From: Peromyscus leucopus | Lineage: Eukaryota; Chordata; Mammalia; Rodentia; Cricetidae | Reading direction: 5' to 3' | NCBI RefSeq assembly: GCF_004664715.2 | Contig: NC_051075.1 | Span: forward strand, 28,142,832 to 28,206,831 | Length of the DNA: 64,000 bases | In this document: piece by piece, positions 48,017-58,422 of the stretch | Numbering within the stretch: position 1 is the first letter of the stretch | Layout of the letters: every line of letters starts with the position of its first letter | Position numbers and translations under genes: made by a program | The notes under the pieces: model-generated | Database searches by the model: none | What the model was told of the DNA's origin: nothing | The model's input: only the letters and a program-made list of their open reading frames with translations

Positions 48017-48396
48017 TGTGTGTGATATTTTGTGTATGCTTTAACAAATAAAGCTTGCCTGAAGATCAGAGGACAAAGACAGCCACTAGTTAGCCATAGA
48101 GTCCAGGCTGTGGTGGCACACACCTTTAATCCGTGTACTTGGGATCTCATGCTTTTGCTCCCAGTACTTGGGAGGCACACATGCCTTTAATCTCAGCACT
48201 AGGGAACTTGAGACAGAAATGGATATGGCTGGGCAGAGAGAAGAATATAAAACAGAAGGAGATTTGTACCCTTTAGGCTGAGGATTTCATAGAGGTACGA
48301 ACCAGTGGCTGGCTGCTCTGCTCTGATCTTTCAGCTTTCACCCTGACATCTGTCTCTGGGTTTTTATTAATAAGACCAATTAGGATTCATGTTACA
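48017..48396 (+). mobile_element. Solo LTR (family A2) with internal B1-like sequence
   Basis: It starts TGTGTGTGATATTTTG and ends GATTCATGTTACA. CAAATAAAGCTTGCC, GACAGCCACTAG, two B1-head-like pieces (GTGGTGGCACACACC and ACATGCCTTTAATCTC), TATA-like AGAATATAAAAC and TCTGATCTTTCAGC match the order in 38683-39068. No exact duplication: AGCAGG on the right, GGCAGG near the left. Confidence 0.75.
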
Positions 48397-49649
48397 AGCA
48401 GGCTGTAATCCTCAGCAGCTAGCAGAGGTAAAAGGAAATGAGATTGGGTAGGGGTGAGAGGTGGGAGAGTAAGGGGGTGTGTGCGATTTGATTTAAGAAT
48501 TTAGAGGTCAGTCAGCCAAATGACAGACTAACAACCATGTGACAGAGAGGGGAGGTTTAGAGGAAACAGTAAGCAAGCCCAAAGTACCTGAGCAAGCACA
48601 AGTAGGCTCTAGGCAGCATTAGAAAACGAGAGGCTAAAGGGAAGAAAAGGGAATAGTTTTCACTTTCCTCTTGGCAGTTCTCAGAAAATGATCTAGGGAT
48701 TAGGGATTCTGGGAAGAAAAGGTACATTATCCCATTGAAAGGATAATCATTCTGCCCATCACTTTAGAATGGCTTAAGATAAATCCACTTTCTAGGGGTG
48801 ATTCTTCCTTCCTGATGAGTGATCCCTTATCTAGAATATTGACCCTGCTCAAATAGATTAACTCTTAAGGAAGAGACAATTTCCTGTCTCCACTTAAAGG
48901 TATGATTCATTCTTTGGTTAGGAGGCAACACCTTTTCCTTAATTTGATATTAATGGTACTCTAACAGCTTCATTAGGCCTGGCACACCTAGCTGCTTCAA
49001 TGGGTTGAACATCATGCTTGCAGTTCACTCAGTCTAGTGCTCATGGTAGTAGTTTTACAGTTCTGACCTCTCAAAGTAGACATGGTCCTGATGGGACTTC
49101 TGTGGCCTTTTCACCTCTGAGGCCATATTTCTGTTCAGGATTATCCTAATAAGGTACTCTCTCTGAGCTAACTCAGCCCCTGTGATAAGCCTCTGAGTGG
49201 ATTCAAAGGTATCTCAAAATATCCTTTCAATTCTAGGTGACAGCATCATGCCTCAGCAGCTCTTGGATTCATTGAACCTGCAGGATTAACACATGAAATC
49301 CTGAAAAGACTTCAAGCCACACCCAGACCCTCCTAAGCCAAGGAGCATAGATTGAGTTAAAAGAGAAAACAACTTTGGCAGTCCCAGCACCAGGTCTTTC
49401 CTATATTCCTGTTCTCTTAATTCTCCAAACCTCTGAGAGAAGATGCAGTCTCAAAGACCTCAAATTTGGAGCAAGGAAGGAGATCAGTGAAATTTGATTA
49501 TGTAGACTAAACAAAATATTACTTATATAGAGAAAGACCTTTGTAAGTCAATAGCATCTAACACCCTTCCATCCATTTGCTTGTCTATCTAGGATCACTT
49601 GGCCATACACTTTTATCATCCCCCAAACATTTTTATATGACTATACTAT
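48397..49649. other. Unassigned DNA, no gene seen
   Basis: About 1.25 kb. I cannot tie it to a repeat or exon. Confidence 0.35.
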
Positions 49650-49704
49650 GAAAATTCCCCTTTTTATTTATTTTTTTATGGTTACATCTTCCTCTTTTTT
49701 TTTT

Positions 49705-50606
49705 ACAACACCATTCACTTACACATAATAGCCACAGATTCCCCTGTTCTCCCCCTCTCGCTCCCCTCCCCTCCCCCCAACCCACCCCCCCTATTCCCAC
49801 CTCCTCCAGATCAAGGTCTCCCCCAAGGACCGGAATCGACCTGATAGACTCAGTCCAGGCAAGTCCAGCCCCCCCCCCTCCCAGACCGAGCCAAGCGTCC
49901 CTGCATAAGTCCCAGGATTCAAACAGCCAACTCATGCAACCAGCCCAGGACCCGGCACCACCGCACAGCTGCCTCGCAAACAGATCAAGCCAAATGACTG
50001 TCTCACCCATTCAGAGGGCCTGATCCAGTTGGGGGCCCTCAGCCTTTGTTTCATAGTTCATGTGCTTCCATTCATTTGGTTATTTGTCCCTGTATTTTAT
50101 CCAAACTTGGCTTCAACAATTCTCACTCATATAAACCCTCCTCTTTTTCACTAATTAGACTCCCAGTGCTCCACCAGGGGCCCAGCCGTGGATGTCTGCA
50201 TCCAGATTCCTCAGTCCTTGGATGGGGTTTATGGCACAACTATCAGGGTGTTTGGCCATCCCATCACCAGAGTAGGTCAGTTCCTGCCGTCTCTCGACCA
50301 TTGCCAGCAGTCTTTTGTGGGGGTATCTTTGTGGATCTCCGTGGGACTCCCTAGCTCTCTGCTACCTCCCCTTCTCATATGGTCTTCATTTACCATGGTC
50401 TCCTATTCCTTGTTCTCCCTCTCTTTTCTTGATCCAGCTAGGATCTCCCACTCTCTTTCCCTCGACCGTCACCCTTCATTGCTCCCACTCATGACCAGGC
50501 TGTTCACGTTGATCTCATCCATTTCTCCGTGTCTTTTTTGGGGTCCCGTTTTCCAGGTAGCCTCACTGATGATGTGAGTAGCAGACCAGTCATCCTTGTT
50601 CCACAT
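49705..50606 (-). repeat. L1 3' UTR of the full-length element
   Basis: Between the ORF2 stop (50607-50609 on +) and the A-run. The C-rich + strand block at 49745-49800 is the usual polypurine tract of rodent L1 3' UTRs. Long stretches are nearly identical to 41359-41932. Confidence 0.9.
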
Positions 50607-52320
50607 CTAGCATCTTCCTATGAGTGAGTACATACCATATTTGTCTTTCTGGGTCTGGGTTGCCTCACTCAGGATGATTTTTTATAGATCCATCCATTTG
50701 CCTGCAAACCTCATGATGTCATTGTTTTTCTCTGCTGAGTAGTATTCCATTGTTTATATGTGCCACAATTTATTTATCCATTCTTCAGTTGAAGGGCATC
50801 TAGGTTGTTTCCAGGTTTTGGCTATTACAAACAATACTGATATGAACATAGCTGAGCAAGTGCTCTTGTGGTATGATTGAGCATTTCTTGGGTATATGCC
50901 CAGGAGTGGTATAGCTGGATCGTGGGGGAGATTGATTCCCAATTTTCTAAGAAAGCGCCATATTGATTTCAAAGTGGTTGTACAAGCTTGCATTCCCACC
51001 AGCAGTGGAGGAGAGTTCCCCTAGTTCCACATCCTCTCCAGCATAAAGTGTCTTCAGTGTTTTTGATCTTAGTCACTCTGACAGGCTTAAGGTGTTATCT
51101 CAGAGTTGTTTTGATTTGCATTTCCCTGATGATTAGGGATGTTGAGCAATTCCTTAAATGTCTTTCAGCCATTTGAGTTTCCTCTGTTGAGAATTCTCTG
51201 TTTAGTTCTAAAGCCCATTTCTCAATTGGACTGTTGGTCATTTTGATGTCTAATTTCTTGAGTTCCTTATATATTCTGGATATCAGTCCTCTGTTAGATG
51301 TGGGGTTGGTGAAGATCTTTTCCCATTCTGTAGGTTGTCGCTTTGCCTTGTTGACCGTATCCTTTGCTCTACAAAAGCTTCTCAGTTTCAAGAGGTCCCA
51401 TTGATTGATTTTTTGTCTCAGTGTCTGTGCTAACTGATGTTATATTTAGGAAGTGATCTCCTATGCCAATGCATTCAAGACTACTTCCTACTTTCTCTTA
51501 TAGCAGGTTCAGAGTAGATGGATTTATGTTGAGGTCTTTGATCCACTTGGACTTAAGTTTTGTGCACGGTGACAGATATGGATCTATTTTCAGTCTTCTA
51601 CATGTTGATATCCAGTTATGCCAGCACCATTTGTTGAAGATGCTTTCTTTTTTCCATTGTACACTTTTGGCTTCTTTGTCAAAAATTATATGTCCATAGG
51701 TGTGTTGGTTAATGTCAGGGTCTTCAATTCAATTCCACTGGTCCACATGTCGGTTTTTATGCCAATACCAAACTGTTTTTATTACTGTAGCTCTATAGTA
51801 GAGCTTGAAGTCAGGGATCGTGATGCCACAAGAAGTTGTTTTATTGTACAGGTTTCTTTTAGCTATCCTGGGTTTTTTTGTTTTTCCATATGAAGTTGAG
51901 TATTATTCTTTCCAGGTCTGTGAAGAATTGTGTTGGTATTTTGATGGGGATTGCATTGAATCTGTAAATTGCTTTTGCTAAGATTGCCATTTTTACTATG
52001 TTAACCCTGCCTATCCATGAGCATGGGAGATCCTTCCATTTTCTGACATCTTCTTCAATTTCTTTTTTCAGGGACTTAAAGTTCTTGTCATATAGGTCCT
52101 TCACTTGCTTGGTTAGTGTTACCCCAAGGTATTTTATGTCATTTGTGGCTATTGTAAAGGGTGATGTATCTCTAATTGCCTTCTCAGCTTCTTTCTCCAT
52201 TGTATATAGGAGGGCTACTGATTTTTTTGAGTTGATCTTGTATCCTGCTATGCTGCTGAAGGTGTTTATAAGCTTTATCAATTTCTGGGTGGAATCTTTG
52301 GGGTCACTCAAGTATACTAT

Positions 52321-52336
52321 CATGTCATCATGTCAT
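52321..52336 (-). repeat. 8-bp tandem duplication beside the RT active site
   Basis: CATGTCAT is present twice in tandem on the + strand (52321-52328, 52329-52336). On the - strand the reading goes F-A-D-D-M, then the extra unit gives M-T-stop instead of the usual I-V-Y. A simple slippage event explains it. Confidence 0.93.
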
Positions 52337-53185
52337 CTGCAAATAGGGAAAGCTTGACTTCTTCCTTTCCAATTTGTTTCCCCTTAATCTCCTTATGTTG
52401 TCTTACTGCTCTGGCTAGAACTTCAAGTACTATATTGAATAAGTATGGGGAGAGTGGACAGCCTTGCCTCGTTCCTGATTTTAGTGGAATTGCTTTGAGT
52501 TTCTCTCCATTTAATTTGATGTTGGCTGTTGACTTGCTATATATTGCCTTTATTATGTTTAGGTATGTTCCCTGTATTCCTGATTGCTCCAAGACTTTTA
52601 TCATGAAGGGGTGTTGGATTTTGTCAAATGCCTTTTCTGCATCTAGTGAGATGATCATGTGGTTTTTTAATTTGAGTTTGTTTATATGGTGTATTACATT
52701 GATGGACTTTCATATGTTGAACCACCCTTGCATCCCTGGGATGAAGCCTACTTGATCATGGTGGATAATTGTTCTGATGTGTTCTTGGAGTCTGTTTGCC
52801 AGTATTTTATTGAGTATTTTTGCATCAATATTCATGAGGGAGATCGGTCTGTAGTTCTCTTTCTTTGTTGCACCCTTGTTTGGTTTAGGAATCAGGGTAA
52901 TAATTGTAGCCTCATAGAAGGAGTTTGGTAATGTTGCTTCTGTTTCTATTATGCGGAACAATTTAAAGAGTATTGGTATTAACTCTTCTTTGAAGATCTG
53001 GTAGAATTCTGCGCTGAAACCATCTGGTCCTGGGCTTTTTTTGTTTGGGAGACTTTTAATGACTCTTTCTATTTCTTTAGGGGTTATTGGGCTATTTAAA
53101 TAGTTTATCTGGTCTTGATTTAACTTAGGTATGTGGTACCTATCCTGAAATGTCCATTTCTTTTAGGTTTCCCTGTTTTGTGGAG

Positions 53186-53709
53186 TAGAGGTGTGGTGGT
53201 ATTGTGTTCCCCAAAATGTTGTGTACTCTAATAAATTTATCTGGGGTCAGAGAACAGACAGCCACTAGATTCAAAGGCTAGAAAATGGTGGCACTCACAC
53301 CTTTAATCCTAGCATTCCAGAGATAGATATCCCTCTGGATCTCTGTGAGTTCAAGGCCACATTGGAAACAGTCAAGCATGGTGACACATGCCTTTAATCC
53401 CAGAAAGCCAGCCTTTAATCCCAGGGAGTGGTGGTAGAAAGCAGAAAGATATATAAGGCGTGAGGACCAGAAACTAGAAGATTTTGGTTGGTTAAGCATT
53501 CAGACTTTTGAGCAGTAATTCAGCTGAGACCCATTCCGGATGAGGACTCAGAGGCCTCCAGTCTGAGGAGACAAGACCAGCTGAGGATCCGGCGAGGTGA
53601 GACAGCTGTGGCTTGTTCTGTCTCTCTGATCTACCAACATGGACCCCAATAACTCGCCTCAGGTTTGATTTTATTAGTAAGAACCTTTTAGATTCCTGCT
53701 ACATAGAGG
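53186..53709 (+). mobile_element. Solo LTR (family A2) in L1 ORF2, with duplication
   Basis: The LTR itself is 53192-53703 (512 bp), starting TGTGGTGGTATTG and ending GATTCCTGCTACA. TAGAGG occurs exactly on both sides (53186-53191 and 53704-53709). Features in order: TAATAAATTTATCTGG, two B1-head-like pieces (CACACCTTTAATCCTAGC, ATGCCTTTAATCCCAG), TATA-like GATATATAAGGCG, then GAGGACTCAGAGGCCTCC and GTCTCTCTGATC. Opposite in orientation to the host L1. TG...CA ends and 6-bp duplication fit class II ERV. Confidence 0.93.
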
Positions 53710-55012
53710 TTTTTGAAATATTACCTTATAATTCTCTGGATTTCCTCAATGTCTGTTGTTATGTCCCCCTTTTCATTTCTGATTTTGTTGATTTGGATTC
53801 TCTCTGTGTGTCTTTTGGTTAGTTTGGATAAGGGCTTGTCTATCTTGTTGATTTTCTCAAAGAACCAACTCTTTGTTTCATTAATTTTTTGTATTATTCT
53901 CTTAGTTTCTAATTTATTAATTTCACCTCCCACTTTGATAATTTCCTGGCGTCTATTCTTCCTGGGAGACTTTGCTTCTTCTTGTTCTAGAGCTTTCAGG
54001 TGTGCTGTTAAGTCACTAGTGTGGGATTTCTCCAACTTCTTTATGTGGGCATTTAGTGCTATGAATTTCCCTCTTAACACTGCTTTCATAGTGTCCCCTA
54101 AGTTTGGGTATGTGTTGTCTTCATTTTCATTGATCTCTAGGAAGTCTTTAATTTCTTTCTTTATTTCTTCCTTAACCCATTGGTGATTCAGTTGAGCATT
54201 ATTCAGTTTCCATGAGATTGTAGGTTTTCTGTAGTTTTTGTTGTTGTTGAAATCTAACTTTAAACCATGGTAGTCTGATAGAACACAGGAGGTTATTCTA
54301 ATTGTTTTGTATCTATTGAGATTTGCTTTGTGGTCAAGTATGTGTTCGATTTTAGAGAAAGTTCCATGGGGTGCTAGGAAGAAGGTATATTCTTTCTTGT
54401 TAGGATGGAATGTTCTGTAGATATCTATTAGGTCCAATTGGGTCATGACATCAGTTAAGTCCTTTATTTCTTTGTTAAGTTTCAATTTGGGAGATCTGTC
54501 CAGTGGTGAAAGTGGGGTGTTGAGATCTCCCACTATTAATGTGTGGGGTTTTATATGTGGTTTAAGCTTTAGTAATGTTTCTTTTACGTATGTGGGTGCC
54601 CTTGTGTTTGGGGCATAAATGTTCAGAATTGAAATTTCATCTTGGTGGATCTTTCCTGTGATGAGTATGTAATGTCCTTCTTGATCTCTTTTGATTGCTT
54701 TTAGTTTGAAGTCTATTTTGTTGGATATCAGGATGCCTACCTCTGCTTGTTTCTTAAGACCATTTGATTGGAAAGTCTTTTCCCAGCCTTTTATTCTTAG
54801 GTAGTGTCTGTCTTTGAATTTGAGATGTGTTTCTTGTATGCAGCAGAAAGATGGGTCCTGCTTTCGTATCCATTCTGTAAGTCTATGTCTTTTTATAGGT
54901 GAATTAAGTCCGTTGATTTTAAGGGATATTAATGACCAGTGATTCTTCATCCCTGTTATTTTTGGTGGTAGTGTGTGTGTACTTCTCTTCTTTGGGGTTT
55001 ACTGTTGTGGCT

Positions 55013-56205
55013 TTATCTATTGCCTGTGTTTTCGAGTGTGTATCTGACTTCCCTTGGTTGGAATTTTCCTTCTTGTGCTTTCTGTAGGGCTGGGTTTGTG
55101 GATAGGTATTGTTTAAATCTGGTGTTGTCTTCGAATGTCTTGTTCCTTCCGTCTATGATGATTGAAAGTTTTGCTGGGTATATTAGTCTGGGCTGACATC
55201 CATGGTCTCTTAGTGTCTGCATTACATCTGTCCAGGTCCTTCTGGCTTTCAAAGTCTCCATTGAGAAATCGGGTGTTATTCTGATGGGTTTACCTTTATA
55301 GGTCACTTGGCCTTTTTCCTTTGCTGCTCTTAATATTCTTTCTTTATTCTGTACATTTAGTTTTTTTAATTATTATGTGTCGAGGGGACTTTTTTTGGGG
55401 GTCTAGTCTGTTTGGTGTTCTATAGGCTTCTTGTATCTTCATGGGCATTTCCTTCTTTAAGTTGGGAAAGTTTTCTTCTATAATTTTGTTGAATATATTT
55501 TCTGTGCCTTTGAGTTGGTATTCTTCACCTTCTTCTATCCCTATAATTCATAGGTTTGGTCTTTTCATGGTGTCCCAGATTTCTTGGACATTTTGGTTCA
55601 TGACTTTGTTGGCTTTAGTGTTTCCTTCGACTGATGAAACTATTTCTTCTACTGTATCTTCAATGCCAGAAATCCTCTCTTCCATCTCTTGCATTCTGTT
55701 GGTTATACTTGCATCTGAAGTTCCTGATCTTTTACTCAGGTTTTCTTTTTCCAGCATTCCCTCTTTGTGTCTTCTTTATTTTTTCAATTTCCCTTTTCAG
55801 TTCTTGGACTGTTTCCTTTGGTTGTTTCATTGCTTTTTCATGATTTTCTTTTAGTACTTTATTGTTTTCTTCCAGTATTTTATTGTTTTCTTGCAGGACT
55901 TTATTGTTTTCTTCCAGGACTTTATTGTTTTCTTGCAGGACTTTATTGTTTTCTTGCAGGGCTTTATTGTTTTCTTCTTATTTGTTTGCCCTTTCCTCTA
56001 GTTGTTTACAGCGTTCTTCCAATTTTCTTGTCTTTTCCTCTACACAAGCCTCTACCTTCTTCATGATGTTACTCATAAGGCTACTTTCTTCTGCTTCTTC
56101 CAATTTTTGATGTTCAGGTCTAGATGTTGGAGGCAGGCTAGGTTCTGGTGATGCTGTATTGCTCTTCATTTTGTTGTATGTACTTCTGCCTTGATGTCTG
56201 CCCAT
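55013..56205 (-). pseudogene. L1 ORF1 (RNA-binding chaperone), inactivated
   Basis: ORF1p is the coiled-coil trimer that coats L1 RNA. The N-terminal region begins near 56205 (MGRHQGRSTYNK). A coiled coil with 21-bp repeats follows (55858-55977), then the end of the coil and start of the RRM (55757-55548: RISGIEDTVEEI ... IWDTMKRPNL), and the C-terminal domain (55306-55013: RITPDFSMETLKARRTW, PAKLSIIIDG, QYLSTNPALQ). The three blocks lie in different frames and a stop interrupts the coil, so no full protein can be made. Confidence 0.9.
55858..55977 (-). repeat. Five-and-a-half 21-bp tandem repeats in the ORF1 coiled coil
   Basis: TTTATTGTTTTCTTGCAGGAC (one 21-bp + strand unit, with variants) occurs five times plus a partial sixth. 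On the - strand each unit encodes one heptad, LQENNKV or a variant (LEENNKI, LQENNKA), so each extra unit adds one full coiled-coil heptad without a frameshift. Confidence 0.92.
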
Positions 56206-56309
56206 CTCCTTGTGGTTTCTTCTTGGTCTTATCAGTGTACTTGTTTCAGAAAGAGCTGACAGATTCAGGAAGTCTCTCTCTTTTGTCCAAAATTGAGTTC
56301 TCTTGTCCA

Positions 56310-56456
56310 AATGGGAACTCCCGGGAAGGATGGAAGCTCTTATCTGGACCAGAAGTCTCTGGTCCAGAAGGGAAGTCGGGAGCAGGATGGGAGCTGGGGG
56401 CTGGTGTCTAAGTCTCAGGAGCTGGCTGGGGTTCCGAGTAGATTGGCGTGGGGGTC
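56310..56456 (-). repeat. L1 5' UTR, part proximal to ORF1
   Basis: GC-rich sequence sharing AAGGGAAGTCGGGAGCAGG and 'CTAAGTCTCAGGAGCTGGC' with the monomers at 58423-58879. It ends at the 6-bp GGGGTC that flanks the ERV. Confidence 0.85.
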
Positions 56457-56565
56457 TAGGACACCACAGGCAGAAGGGTGAGATTTTGGCTCTGAGCTCT
56501 GACCTCTTGGCTTTCTCTTTTGCATTGTTTCTGTGTTTCTTATTTAATAAGAGTTGGATACATCA
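56457..56565 (+). mobile_element. Partial 5' LTR (R-U5-like part, family A)
   Basis: TAGGACACCACAGGCAG... then 'TTTTGGCTCTGAGCTCTGAC' and 'TTATTTAATAAGAGTTGG' match the last ~110 bp of the solo LTR 7264-7670 (from its TTAGGAGCACTGCAGG onward). U3 and the TATA-like element are missing. It starts directly at the GGGGTC duplication and not at a TG end. Confidence 0.8.
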
Positions 56566-56570
56566 ATATC

Positions 56571-56588
56571 TGGCGCCCAACGTGGGGC
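56571..56588 (+). other. Primer binding site, tRNA-Lys1,2 type
   Basis: TGGCGCCCAACGTGGGGC is an 18-base match to the site complementary to the 3' end of tRNA-Lys1,2, the primer of several class II retroviruses. It lies 5 bases after the LTR end. Confidence 0.93.
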
Positions 56589-57850
56589 TAAAGAAAAAAA
56601 GGGAAGAAAAAAAAAGGAACTAAAGAAAAAGGACAAATGAACAGGGATAAAGGCCGGTGTTATGAAAAAAAATACTAAAGACAAAGTCCCTTAACCAAGA
56701 GGCGCTCCAATAAAGTGTGATCTGAGAAGAATCCTCGTGTGGTGGTAAAGAGGATTCAGAACTCAACACACGGAGCGGTGACGTCGGTAAGTTCTCCAGG
56801 AACGGTGAAGTCGGTAAACGCCCCACAGTTCCTAATTCTCTCTCTCAAATGAGCGGCAGCCGCCGGTTTGAGTTACTGGCGGGTTCCTGGCATGTGTTCT
56901 TGACCTGCAGTATGGCGGGAATGAGGCCTCTGCAAGTGGCACATTAAGCTGCGTGACGGATTTAGCCTTTGCTAGTACAAAAAAAAAAAAAAAAAAAAAA
57001 AAAGAGAGGTTTCTGGGCTACACGCTGCTTGGATAAAATTGTAGACCCACTATTTCTGAGACTTGATGGCTCCCAGAGCTGGTGGAAAACGTACCATCGC
57101 CATTTTGGGAAGCTGAAGGGGGCGGAGCCAGCAGCCACAGAGCTGTTTCAGGCTTAGAAGGCTACAGTTTAAAGCAATAAGTTTGCAATAAGACAGATTC
57201 AGATGGAACAAGACTTTAAATGCTTTACAATGTGTGTAAAAATGTACATAGGCTTGGAAGAGAGAGGAAAAGGAACATAGACAGTTATATAAAGAAATAG
57301 AAAGTTTAAAAAAATAAAGTCTTTAAAGAGAAAGTAAAAGTAATATAAAAAATAAGTCATGTAAAGATGGATATCACACAGAGAGTTTGGATTATATTGT
57401 CTTTGGGATTTTTAACTGCAGAAAAACATTTGATCGTAAAAGATGTTGAGTTAAACCAATATGTATATATTAAAGATATCTTGACTTTAAAATTTGGATA
57501 TAAGGATGTGTTACTTTGGAAAGGAGACTCTGCTTTTGTCTCTACAGAAAACCAGAGGCTATGGATTTGCTCCAGATTAAGATACATCAGGTTTGACCAG
57601 CCAAGACCCCCTGAAGGTCTCTGATGACACCATGGCCCAGATGATCCAACATCCAGAATCGTTTCAAGGCAACTGGCTCAGATGATACGGTCTCACGGAC
57701 TACTCCATGATCCTAAAATTTTCTTTGCGTCCCCATAAGATACTGCGCCCCACTCCAGCAGGAAGTAGTAAGAGAAGCTACGCCCAAATTCCCAAATATA
57801 CTAAGCTGGCTTTAAAGATGTGTAAAAGTTAAAACCTTCCTTTTTAAAAA
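56589..57850 (+). mobile_element. ERV2 leader and internal remnant
   Basis: A purine-rich leader is followed by unassigned sequence, a 25-A run (56979-57003) and, at about 57455-57606, a remnant in an 85-residue frame (57367-57624) whose hydrophobic/Trp spacing resembles the C-terminal DNA-binding end of betaretroviral integrase. No other gag, pro, pol or env frame is seen, so proteins would have had to come from another element. Confidence 0.6.
56979..57003. repeat. A25 homopolymer
   Basis: A run of 25 A within the ERV internal region, followed by AGAGAGG. It may mark an old inserted tail or a deletion join. Confidence 0.9.
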
Positions 57851-57864
57851 AAGAAAAGGGGAAG
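57851..57864 (+). other. Polypurine tract
   Basis: AAGAAAAGGGGAAG directly abuts the LTR start TGCTGTGG, as needed for plus-strand priming. The same pattern stands at 36359-36370 (- strand). Confidence 0.88.
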
Positions 57865-58410
57865 TGCTGTGGGATGTTCTGTATGTCTTGTGGGAGCCCT
57901 TCTTGGGTTCTTTGTGGCGTTACCCAACAGGTCCGTATAGAGGATGATTAGGACCATGGGCCTGAGTGCAGGTGTTTGAGATGGTCTGCACTTGGCTGTG
58001 CTGGGGGATGGTCTGTATGTCAAGTTGTTCTGATTGGTTAATAAATAAAACCTGATCGGCTGTGGCTAGGCAGGAAGGATAGGCGGGACTAACAGAGAGG
58101 AGAAATAAAAGGACAGAAAGGCAGAAGGACTGGCTGCAGCCGCCGCCATGACCAGAGACGCTGCAGCCGCCGCCATGACCAGCAGCATGTGAAGATCCCG
58201 GTATGCCACCAGCCACGTGGCAAGGTATAGATTTATGGAAATGGATTAATTTAAGCTATAAGCACAGTTAGCAAGAAGCCTGCCATGGCCATACAGTTTG
58301 TAAGCAATATAAGTTTCTGTGTTTACTTGGTTGGGTCTGAGCGGCTGTGGGACTGGTGGGTGACAGAGATTTGTCCTGACTGTGGGCAAGGCAGGAAAAC
58401 TCTAGCAACA
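57865..58410 (+). mobile_element. 3' LTR (family B, full length)
   Basis: 546 bp starting TGCTGTGGGATGTTCTG and ending CTCTAGCAACA. It contains GGTTAATAAATAAAACC, CTAGGCAGGAAGGATAGG, AATAAAAGGAC, a direct repeat of GCTGCAGCCGCCGCCATGAC (58132 and 58160 region), CCAGCCACGTGGCAAGG and 'AAGTTTCTGTGTTTACTTGG'. This is the longest family B copy in the window and the only one on the + strand. Confidence 0.88.
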
Positions 58411-58422
58411 GGGGTCGGGCAT

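Larger units (their letters stand above)
50607..54950 (-). pseudogene. L1 ORF2 (endonuclease + reverse transcriptase), inactivated
   Basis: ORF2p is the L1 protein that nicks target DNA and copies L1 RNA. The longest open part (54950-53721, 409 residues) covers the AP-like endonuclease and part of the linker. QETH (E40), GDLNT (D142, N144) and LSD (D226) are kept, but the catalytic Asn of the first motif is Lys (SLKING), the KIDHI Asp is Glu (KIEHI) and the SDH His is Tyr. A stop at 53721 lies just before the LTR insertion. The RT keeps FADD (about 52333-52344), but an 8-bp duplication right after it shifts the frame. The Cys-rich/C-terminal part is in further frames (51859-52323, 51095-51391, 50754-50999). 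Confidence 0.92.
56451..58416 (+). mobile_element. Non-autonomous ERV2 with unmatched LTRs, flanked by GGGGTC
   Basis: The insert is 56457-58410 (1954 bp), with GGGGTC on both sides (56451-56456, 58411-58416), interrupting the L1 5' UTR. In order: a partial LTR of family A (56457-56565), a tRNA-Lys1,2 primer site (56571-56588), leader, non-coding internal sequence with an integrase-end-like remnant, purine tract (57851-57864) and a complete family B LTR (57865-58410). The two LTRs are not the same family, which normal reverse transcription does not produce. Confidence 0.8.

Noticed and set aside
53713..54186. 157-residue + strand frame inside the L1
   Set aside because: Antisense shadow of ORF2. 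The - strand carries the conserved endonuclease motifs.
55978..56310. 110-residue frame as a separate gene
   Set aside because: It is the L1 ORF1 N-terminal part plus 5' UTR read-through.
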